Shown here piece by piece: positions 5,987 through 11,867 of a stretch of DNA of 15,523 nt; positions within the stretch are counted from its first letter, which is position 1; each line of letters starts with the position of its first letter. The DNA lies in the NCBI GenBank assembly GCA_964539745.1, contig CAZIJU010000095.1, forward strand, positions 1 to 15,523. The letters run 5' to 3'. The notes beneath the pieces are model-generated. The model saw only the letters and a program-made list of their open reading frames with translations, did not search any database and was not told where the DNA came from. The translations under genes were made by a program, and so were the position numbers. The stretch is from DSNY01 sp964539745 (GTDB lineage: Bacteria > Pseudomonadota > Gammaproteobacteria > Burkholderiales > Burkholderiaceae_F).

Positions 5987-7804
5987 ATGAACGCGGTGGT
6001 CGCGGTGGCGGCCCGTCTCGCCACGATTGCACTTGTCCTGCTCGTCACGAGCTGCGCCTCGCCGCAGGCGCCGCCGAGCCAACCCGAGGCCCCGTCCGGT
6101 TTTCGCGGTGGGCTGACCGCCGTCACCGCAACGCGCCACATGGCCGCGGCGGCGAATCCGCTGGCGGCAGAGGCGGGACGGGCGATCCTGCGCGCGGGCG
6201 GCTCTGCCGTCGATGCGGCCATCGCGATGCAAATGGTTCTGACGCTGGTGGAGCCGCAGAGCTCGGGGATCGGCGGCGGCGCGTTCCTGCTGCACTGGGA
6301 CGGCCGACGCGTGCAGTCGTTCGACGGCCGCGAAACCGCACCGATGGCTGCCGACGAAAACCTGTTCGTGACACGCGAGGGCCGCGCCATGGGCTTCGCG
6401 GACGCGGTCGTGGGCGGCCGAGCGGTCGGCGTACCGGGGGTGCTGCGCATGCTCGAGGTCGCGCACCGGCAGCACGGCAAGCTGCCGTGGGCGAGGCTTT
6501 TCGAGCCGGCGATCGAGCTCGCCGACCGTGGCTTTTCGATCTCGCCGCGCTTGCACGCGCTGCTGGCCGAGGAAAAGCACCTGGCGGAAAACGACGCGGC
6601 GCGCGCCTACTTCTACGATGCCGACGGGGCCCCGAAGGCGGTCGGCACGCGTCTCGTGAACCCCGAGCTGGCCGCCACGCTGCGTGCCATCGCGCAGGGC
6701 GGCGCCGACGCCTTCTATCGCGGGCCGATCGCCGCGGACATCGTCGCCGCCGTACGCGGTCACGCGACCAATCCTGGCCGGCTCGCCGAAAGCGATCTGG
6801 CGGGCTACCAAGCGAAGGAACGCGCGCCCCTGTGCACCGACTACAAGCGCTGGCGCGTGTGCGGGATGGGGCCGCCGTCGTCGGGTGGCATCGCGGTCGC
6901 ACAGATACTCGGCGTGCTCGCCGTGCGCGACATTGCGGCCACGCCGACGGTGGCGGTCGACGGCGGCGTCGAACCGCAGCCCGCTGCCGTACATCTGTTC
7001 AGCGAGGCGGGCCGGCTCGCGTTCGCAGATCGCAACCGGTATGTCGCCGACGACGACTTCGTTGCCGTCGACGTCGCCGCGTTGACGAGCCCGTCGTATC
7101 TCGCCGAGCGGGCGCGTTTGATCGGTGACCGCAGCATGGGTCGCGCCGCGCCCGGTTCACCTGCGGGCGTGAGGGCCGCGTGGGCCGAGGACGTCTCGCC
7201 GGACCGGATCGCCACCTCGCACATTTCGGCCGTCGACGGCGATGGCAACGCAGTGTCGATGACGACGTCGATCGAACACGCATTCGGCGCGCGGCTGATG
7301 GTGCGCGGCTTCCTGCTGAACAACCAGCTCACCGACTTTTCCTTCCTGCCGCGCGAGACCGACGGCAAAGGCGGGATGAAACCCGGCGGCGCCCTCGTCG
7401 CCAACCGCGTCCAGCCGGGCAAGCGGCCGCGCTCGTCGATGGCGCCGACGCTGGTGTTCGACCAGGCCAGCGGACGGCTCGTCGGCACGCTGGGATCGCC
7501 GGGCGGCTCGCAGATCATCAACTACGTCGCCAAGACGCTCGTCGGCGTACTCGACTGGAACCTCGACGTGCAACAGGCGATCGCGCTGCCGAACTTCGGC
7601 AGCCGCAACGGCCCCACCGAAGTCGAGGAAGGGCGGGCGAGCGCGCGGCTGGTCGAAGGACTGAAGGCGCGCGGTCACGACGTGCGCGCGATCCCGATGA
7701 CGAGCGGGCTGCAGGGCATCGTGCGCGTGCGTCTGCCCGACGGCAGCGACGGCTGGGCCGGCGGCGCGGATCCGCGGCGCGAGGGCGTGGCGCTGGGCGA
7801 TTGA
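5987..7804 (+). CDS. ggt: Gamma-glutamyltransferase, predicted lipoprotein
   Basis: A 605-residue Ntn-hydrolase that cleaves and transfers the gamma-glutamyl group of glutathione and related peptides. The ATG at 5987 (GGGGGACGG upstream) gives an N-terminal signal ending in LLVTSC, a lipobox with Cys23, so the enzyme is probably lipid-anchored in the periplasm; the classical E. coli enzyme is soluble and periplasmic. The substrate-binding block SFDGRETAP and the VEPQSSGIGGGAFLL segment are present. The precursor should self-cleave before Thr410 (TSHISAVDGDGNAVSMT), giving a large subunit of about residues 23-409 and a small one of 410-605. The small subunit also has GFLLNNQLTDFSF and GSPGGSQIINYV, which form the active site. 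All key residues are in place. The peroxiredoxin gene lies 38 bases downstream, but a -10 box between them suggests separate expression. Confidence 0.92.
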   Translation: MNAVVAVAARLATIALVLLVTSCASPQAPPSQPEAPSGFRGGLTAVTATRHMAAAANPLAAEAGRAILRAGGSAVDAAIAMQMVLTLVEPQSSGIGGGAFLLHWDGRRVQSFDGRETAPMAADENLFVTREGRAMGFADAVVGGRAVGVPGVLRMLEVAHRQHGKLPWARLFEPAIELADRGFSISPRLHALLAEEKHLAENDAARAYFYDADGAPKAVGTRLVNPELAATLRAIAQGGADAFYRGPIAADIVAAVRGHATNPGRLAESDLAGYQAKERAPLCTDYKRWRVCGMGPPSSGGIAVAQILGVLAVRDIAATPTVAVDGGVEPQPAAVHLFSEAGRLAFADRNRYVADDDFVAVDVAALTSPSYLAERARLIGDRSMGRAAPGSPAGVRAAWAEDVSPDRIATSHISAVDGDGNAVSMTTSIEHAFGARLMVRGFLLNNQLTDFSFLPRETDGKGGMKPGGALVANRVQPGKRPRSSMAPTLVFDQASGRLVGTLGSPGGSQIINYVAKTLVGVLDWNLDVQQAIALPNFGSRNGPTEVEEGRASARLVEGLKARGHDVRAIPMTSGLQGIVRVRLPDGSDGWAGGADPRREGVALGD

Positions 7805-7805
7805 G

Positions 7806-7834
7806 TAGACTGCGCGCCGCATCGACGAAGGAGG
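7806..7834 (+). promoter_or_regulatory. -10 box and strong Shine-Dalgarno for the peroxiredoxin gene
   Basis: TAGACT at 7806-7811 begins two bases after the gamma-glutamyltransferase stop and is a fair -10 element. AAGGAGG at 7828-7834 is a near-ideal ribosome site, 8 bases before the ATG at 7843, and fixes that start. No clear -35 is visible. Confidence 0.5.
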
Positions 7835-7842
7835 CGAGCACC

Positions 7843-8346
7843 ATGACGATCAAAGTCGGCGACCGGCTGCCCGACGGGCAATTGCAGGAGTACATCGAGG
7901 TCGAAACCGCGGGCTGCCCGGCCGGCCCGAACACCTTCAAAGTGGCCGATCAGGTCAAGGGCAAGAAGATCGTGATCTTCGGGCTGCCCGGCGCATATAC
8001 GCCGACCTGCTCGGCCAAACACGTGCCGAGCTACCTGCAGCACTACGACGAATTGAAACGCAAAGGTGTGGACGAAATCTGGTGCCTGTCGGTCAACGAC
8101 GCGTTCGTGATGGGCGCGTGGGGCCGCGACCAGAAGGCCACCGGCAAGGTGCGAATGATGGCCGACGGCTCGGCGGAGTACACGAAGAAGCTGGGGCTCG
8201 AGCTCGATCTCACCGCGCGCGGCATGGGCGTGCGCTGCCAGCGCTTCTCGATGCTGGTCGAAGACGGCGTGGTCAAAGCGTTGAACATCGAGGCGCCGGG
8301 CAAGTTCGAGGTCAGCGACGCCGAAACGATGCTCAAGCAGTTGTAG
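7843..8346 (+). CDS. Peroxiredoxin, Prx5 type
   Basis: A 167-residue thioredoxin-fold peroxidase that reduces H2O2 and organic hydroperoxides in the cytoplasm. The peroxidatic Cys is Cys56 in LPGAYTPTCS, the hallmark of the Prx5 group, and the conserved Arg lies in the VRCQRFSMLV strand. Further Cys residues occur at 25 (AGCPAGP), in the EIWCLSVNDAF strand and in VRCQ. Which of them resolves the sulfenic acid, or whether glutathione/glutaredoxin does it, cannot be read from the sequence. There is no fused glutaredoxin domain. Length and the end motif EAPGKFEVSDAETML are typical of betaproteobacterial members. It follows a gamma-glutamyltransferase, so a link to glutathione is possible but inferred. 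It converges with the SirB1-family gene, and no terminator is evident in the 29-base gap. Confidence 0.92.
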   Translation: MTIKVGDRLPDGQLQEYIEVETAGCPAGPNTFKVADQVKGKKIVIFGLPGAYTPTCSAKHVPSYLQHYDELKRKGVDEIWCLSVNDAFVMGAWGRDQKATGKVRMMADGSAEYTKKLGLELDLTARGMGVRCQRFSMLVEDGVVKALNIEAPGKFEVSDAETMLKQL

Positions 8347-8375
8347 CGAACCGCCCGTGCGCGCCCATATCGGCG

Positions 8376-9209
8376 TCAGTTCAGGTTCCGCGCCGCGTCG
8401 ATCAGTTCGTGCAGCCGCGCGCGCAGCGCTGGCGCGTCGGCCGGCTCCGGTCGCGCCGCAAGGTAGGCGCGCAGATCCTCGGCGGCGGCACGCGGGCACT
8501 CCAGCCGTTCGAACACGAGGGCGCGATCGCGGCGCTCTTGCGGCACGTCGGGCAACAGCGCGACGAGGCGATGCTGGATCTCGAGCAGCGCGGGCCAGTC
8601 CTCGTGTTCGGCGTGGATCGCCTTCAAGTTGCGCAGCAGGCGCGCGAGGATCTCGCGTTCGCTTGCCGCGCGCAGGTAAGGCGCCAGCGGCGGCTCCGCC
8701 GCGCCGCGCAGCACGGCTCTCAGCCGCGCGCGCAGCGCGTCGGCCGAAAGCGTCTGCCCCCGCCCGAAGACGTCGATGAACAGAGCCCCTTCGTTCATCG
8801 GCAGCCTGACCAGGAAGTGGCCCGGGAAGCCGACGCCCGCCAGTCTCAGCCCGACCGCCCGTCCGATCTCCATGTACACGAGCGACAGCGTGATCGGGAT
8901 GCCGGTGCGCCGCTCGACCACGCGGTGCAGGTAACTGTTGTCGACGCTGTAGAACTCGTCCTCGTTCGGATGGAAGCCCAACTCGCCGAAGTAGAAGTGG
9001 TTCAGCATCCGCAGCCGCGCAACGGTCGATGCGTCGGGTGCGATGCGCGAACGCAGCCGCTCGCCCCAGTCGCGCACCGTGTGCACGACTTCGGCCGGAT
9101 CGAAATCCTGGCGCGCGTACAGCGGAACGCTGGCGGCCGCTTCGAGCAGGGCGAGCGGCGCTTCACGGCGCGCGCCGACGAGTCGCTCGAACGATTCGAG
9201 TGCGTTCAT
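8376..9209 (-). CDS. SirB1-family protein: transglutaminase-like domain plus TPR-like tail
   Basis: A 277-residue protein. The N-terminal two thirds (about 30-185) match the SirB1 / transglutaminase-like core: LNHFYFGELGFHPNEDEFY, NSYLHRVVERRTGIPITLSLVYMEI and GVGFPGHFLVRL, then FIDVFGRG. His in PGHF and Asp in FIDVF fit two members of a transglutaminase triad, but the nucleophile region GIPITLSLVY has no Cys, so catalysis of the usual type is unlikely. Residues about 195-277 are helical and TPR-like (LRNLKAIHAEHEDWPALLEIQHRLV and so on). The ATG at 9209 overlaps the murJ stop in ATGA, so translation is coupled to murJ. The function is unknown; the coupling hints at a cell-envelope role, which is inference. 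The gene ends 29 bases from the convergent peroxiredoxin gene. Confidence 0.88.
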   Translation of the reverse strand: MNALESFERLVGARREAPLALLEAAASVPLYARQDFDPAEVVHTVRDWGERLRSRIAPDASTVARLRMLNHFYFGELGFHPNEDEFYSVDNSYLHRVVERRTGIPITLSLVYMEIGRAVGLRLAGVGFPGHFLVRLPMNEGALFIDVFGRGQTLSADALRARLRAVLRGAAEPPLAPYLRAASEREILARLLRNLKAIHAEHEDWPALLEIQHRLVALLPDVPQERRDRALVFERLECPRAAAEDLRAYLAARPEPADAPALRARLHELIDAARNLN

Positions 9210-10753
9210 TTCAGCCGCAGCAGAAACTCTCGCGGACGAAACCCCATCAGCCACAACGCGCCGAAATATGCGGCCATCGCTCCGGCGATCACCGCAGCCA
9301 GCAGCCCCGCGCGCACGGGCCAGTGGGCGTGCAGCGCGATCCAGTCGATGCGCCGGTTCGCTGCCCAAAGTAGCACCGCCAGCAGCGCCAGCGCAATGGC
9401 GAGTCTGGCGACGAACCTTCCCCAGCCCGGAAGCGGCCGGTAGATGCCGCGTCGCCTCAGCCCGACGAGCAGCATCGCCGCGTTGGCGAGCGCTCCCAGG
9501 CTGATCGCCAGTGCCAGTCCCGCGTGCGCGAACCAGGGAACCAGCACGAGGTTGGCGAGCTGGGTCGCGACCAGCACGACGACGGCGATCTTCACCGGCG
9601 TCCTGATGTCCTGCTGCGCATAGAAGCCCGGGGCGAGAATCTTCACTGCGATCAGCCCGAACAGTCCGGCGGCGTAGCCGACGAGCGCCGCCGCCGTCTG
9701 CGCGACGTCGTGCGCGCCGAAGCGCCCGCCCTGGAACAGCACCGCGATCAGACCCTCGGCCAGCATGCCCATGCCCAGCGCGGCCGGCAGCGCGATCAGG
9801 CACGTCAGTCGCAGGCCCCAGTCGAGCAGCCGGCTGTAGTCGTCGGTGCGACGTTCGGCGTTCGCCCGCGACAGATTGGGCAGCAGCACCGTGCCGAGCG
9901 CCACGCCCAGCAGCGCGGTCGGAAACTCCATCAGGCGATCGGCGTACGCGAGCCACGAGACGCTGCCGGTGGCCAGGTGCGAAGCGATGTTGGTGTTGAT
10001 GATCAGGCTTATCTGGGCGACCGACACCGCGAAGATCGCCGGCAACATCAGCCGCAGGATGCGTCGCACGTCATCGTCGCGCAGCGCCGCGGCGAGCCCG
10101 GTCAGGCGCGGCAGCCTGCCGATGCGAGCGAGCGCCGGCAACTGCACTGCCAGCTGCAGCACGCCGCCGACGATCACCGCGGCGGCCAGCGCGAACACCG
10201 GCGGATCGAAGCGCGGTGCGAGCAGGCCGGCGAAGACGATGAAGCTCAGGTTCAGCAGCACCGGCGTGAACGCGGGCACGGCGTAGCGGTTGAACGTGTT
10301 CAGCACGCCGGCGGCGAAGGCCACGAGCGACATGAACAGGATGTACGGAAACATCCAGCGCGTCATCGCCGTGGCCAGATCGAACGCCGCGGGATTCTTC
10401 GAGAAGCCGCTGGCGACCAGCCACACGAGTGCCGGCGCGCCGAGCGCGCCGGCGATCGAAACCGCCAGCAGCGTCCAGAACAGCGCCGAGGCGACGTGCG
10501 ACAGCAAGTCCCGCACGCGCGCGTCGCCGTTGCGCGTGCGCACGTCGGCGAGGATCGGCACGAAGGCCTGCGAAAACGCGCCCTCGGCGAACATCCGCCG
10601 CAGCAGGTTCGGCAGCCGGAACGCGACGTTGAACGCATCCATTTCCGTGCCGGCGCCGAACGTGCGCGCGACGATCAGTTCGCGCGCGAGCCCCGTGATG
10701 CGCGACAGCAGCGTCATGCTGCTCACGGTGGCCGCTGCGCGTAGAAGATTCAC
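9206..10753 (-). CDS. murJ: Lipid II flippase MurJ
   Basis: A 515-residue polytopic inner-membrane protein of the MOP superfamily that flips lipid II for peptidoglycan synthesis. Numbering from the GTG at 10753 places Arg18, Arg24, Asp39, Arg52 and Glu57 where the functionally important residues of E. coli MurJ lie, which strongly supports both the identity and the GTG start. The N-terminus ATVSSMTLLSRITGLARELI is characteristic. Hydrophobic segments run through the length, compatible with 14 helices, and the C-terminus FRPREFLLRLK is cytosolic-like. No Shine-Dalgarno is visible before the GTG. murJ is divergent from rpsT (133 bases between starts) and overlaps the SirB1-family gene by 4 bases, forming an operon. 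Confidence 0.95.
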   Translation of the reverse strand: MNLLRAAATVSSMTLLSRITGLARELIVARTFGAGTEMDAFNVAFRLPNLLRRMFAEGAFSQAFVPILADVRTRNGDARVRDLLSHVASALFWTLLAVSIAGALGAPALVWLVASGFSKNPAAFDLATAMTRWMFPYILFMSLVAFAAGVLNTFNRYAVPAFTPVLLNLSFIVFAGLLAPRFDPPVFALAAAVIVGGVLQLAVQLPALARIGRLPRLTGLAAALRDDDVRRILRLMLPAIFAVSVAQISLIINTNIASHLATGSVSWLAYADRLMEFPTALLGVALGTVLLPNLSRANAERRTDDYSRLLDWGLRLTCLIALPAALGMGMLAEGLIAVLFQGGRFGAHDVAQTAAALVGYAAGLFGLIAVKILAPGFYAQQDIRTPVKIAVVVLVATQLANLVLVPWFAHAGLALAISLGALANAAMLLVGLRRRGIYRPLPGWGRFVARLAIALALLAVLLWAANRRIDWIALHAHWPVRAGLLAAVIAGAMAAYFGALWLMGFRPREFLLRLK

Positions 10754-10798
10754 CGGAGGCGGGCGCTTACGCAGATAGGGAAAGACGGGGCCGCGCGT

Positions 10799-10845
10799 TT
10801 GTTCGCGCTGGCGCGTTTTGCTATAGTTCGGCGCCTTTCGGCGCC
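10799..10845 (+). promoter_or_regulatory. Sigma-70 promoter and initiation-region hairpin of rpsT
   Basis: TTGTTC (10799-10804), a 17-base spacer and TATAGT (10822-10827) form the best promoter in the window, as expected for a ribosomal protein gene. A perfect inverted repeat GGCGCC-TTTC-GGCGCC (10830-10845) follows within two bases. The rpsT ATG is 41 bases after the repeat, with AGGA at 10875-10878 as ribosome site. Confidence 0.8.
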
Positions 10846-10886
10846 CCCCATTCTCTCATCGACCGCGCCGCGACAGGATTCAACCG

Positions 10887-11150
10887 ATGGCAAACAGCAA
10901 ACAAGCCCGCAAGCGCGCCCGCCAGGCGGTCGCGCGCAACGCGCTCGCGAGCTCGCAGCGCTCGAAGGTGCGCACCGCGATCAAGTCCGTGCGCAAGGCG
11001 ATCGCCGCCGGCGACAAGAAGGCCGCCGCCGAGATCTTCCGCAAGGCCACCAGCGTGATCGACGCCATCGCCGACAAGGACGTCATCCACAAGAACACCG
11101 CCGCGCGCAACAAGAGCCGGCTTGCCGCCGCGATCAAGTCGATGGCGTAG
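10887..11150 (+). CDS. rpsT: 30S ribosomal protein S20
   Basis: An 87-residue, very basic, Ala/Lys/Arg-rich helical protein that binds 16S rRNA early in small-subunit assembly. It starts MANSKQARKRARQ, contains SQRSKVRTAIKSVRKAI and ends HKNTAARNKSRLAAAIKSM, all family signatures, and is of normal length. It is monocistronic: a strong promoter lies upstream and a perfect hairpin terminator begins 26 bases after the stop. In other bacteria S20 represses its own translation. The leader here is about 50 bases; a feedback site is possible but not demonstrated. Confidence 0.98.
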   Translation: MANSKQARKRARQAVARNALASSQRSKVRTAIKSVRKAIAAGDKKAAAEIFRKATSVIDAIADKDVIHKNTAARNKSRLAAAIKSMA

Positions 11151-11175
11151 GCCGCCGGCGAACCGACTCAACCGC

Positions 11176-11206
11176 GCGGGCCCGCTTCGGCGGGCCCGCT
11201 TTTTTT
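11176..11206 (+). terminator. Rho-independent terminator of rpsT
   Basis: A perfect 10-bp stem: GCGGGCCCGC (11176-11185), a TTCG tetraloop, GCGGGCCCGC (11190-11199), then seven T at 11200-11206. The last T is also the first base of the complement of the stop codon of the convergent DUF3579 gene, so the two transcription units meet here. The minus-strand reading has no T-run and would not terminate the other gene in the same way. Confidence 0.95.
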
Positions 11207-11535
11207 CACGTCGGCTCAGGCCCGGGCAGCGAACAGCCTTCGTATACCGGCAGCTCGTTGTCGCGTGCGAAGTTCATCACGAAGCTGAAAGCCATCGCTT
11301 CGACGTCCTTGAGTCGCTCGTCCACGACGACGCATTTGATCCCGCCGATCGTCACCGGACGCACGTACGGCGAAAAACCGATCAGCGCGTCGCGCCCGGC
11401 ACCGACGCCGCCCGGCCGGTACGGCGCCAGCACGCCGCACAGGCGCTCGGCCCAGTCGCTCGGGCGGAACGCCTTGCCGTGAACGGTGATGCCGTGGATG
11501 AAGAACTCCCTGGGTTTGGCCTGCGCATCGGCCAC
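11206..11535 (-). CDS. DUF3579-family protein
   Basis: A 109-residue cytoplasmic protein that matches what I know of DUF3579: FFIHGITVHGKAFRPSDWAERL, then FSPYVRPVTIGGIKCVVVD, AMAFSFVMNFARDN and a closing VYEGC. The family is found mainly in betaproteobacteria, commonly near rpsT and the arginine genes, and has no established function. The SDWAERL and SPYVRPV blocks are its most conserved parts. The start is GTG at 11535, with GGAG at 11545-11548 nine bases upstream; no ATG exists in frame nearby. Length is normal. It is convergent with rpsT and divergent from the decarboxylase gene. Confidence 0.85.
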   Translation of the reverse strand: MADAQAKPREFFIHGITVHGKAFRPSDWAERLCGVLAPYRPGGVGAGRDALIGFSPYVRPVTIGGIKCVVVDERLKDVEAMAFSFVMNFARDNELPVYEGCSLPGPEPT

Positions 11536-11621
11536 GGTCGACGACTCCGCGATGGAACTGGGCGGGGGCTCGAAGGCGGCTGCCGCGCCGGACGGCGGCG
11601 CTGCCTGCGAGCAAACCTATA

Positions 11622-11633
11622 TCTTATATAAGA
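11622..11633. promoter_or_regulatory. AT-rich 12-bp perfect palindrome, possible operator or -10 region
   Basis: TCTTATATAAGA is a perfect palindrome inside a short AT-rich patch (CCTATATCTTATATAAGACT) in otherwise very GC-rich DNA. Read on the minus strand it offers TATATA/TATAAG-like -10 elements about 90 bases upstream of the DUF3579 start. It could be a promoter, a regulator site, or both. I cannot name a regulator. Confidence 0.45.
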
Positions 11634-11784
11634 CTTGGCCCCCTGTCCCAGCCTGTGTACGGACCGGTCGCTGCACGCATCGTCGACGATGGGCCCGAAA
11701 AAGACGCGGCGGCCGACTGGCCGAGCCGTGGTGCGCAGACGCGGCGCCGGTCAACCCCAGCGCGGTCCGACCCGTTCGTTGCCC

Positions 11785-11813
11785 TTGCGCAGACGTCGCA
11801 AATCGCGCATAAA
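11785..11813 (+). promoter_or_regulatory. Candidate promoter of the decarboxylase gene
   Basis: TTGCGC (11785-11790), a 17-base spacer and CATAAA (11808-11813) form a moderate sigma-70 match 54 bases before the ATG. A short inverted repeat CCGG (11815-11818) with CCGG (11826-11829) follows directly. Confidence 0.4.
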
Positions 11814-11867
11814 TCCGGTCGCGCGCCGGTCCGACCATCACAAGAACGCTGCCCGAACAACGACTGC

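Larger units (their letters stand above)
11536..11867. other. 332-base divergent non-coding region between DUF3579 and the decarboxylase
   Basis: It contains an AT-rich palindrome at 11622-11633, a perfect 14-bp palindrome CATCGTCGACGATG at 11678-11691, and a candidate promoter for the decarboxylase at 11785-11813. The decarboxylase frame is open leftwards to an ATG at 11655, but the resulting 71-residue extension is low in sequence order and precedes a clear domain start, so I treat it as non-coding. Confidence 0.6.

Noticed and set aside
9524..10744. 406-codon plus-strand open frame opposite murJ
   Set aside because: Arg/Gln/His-rich antisense frame; murJ is unambiguous on the other strand.
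11655..11867. 71-codon N-terminal extension of the decarboxylase
   Set aside because: No domain pattern, it overlaps the likely promoter and palindromes, and the receiver-like domain begins naturally at the ATG at 11868.
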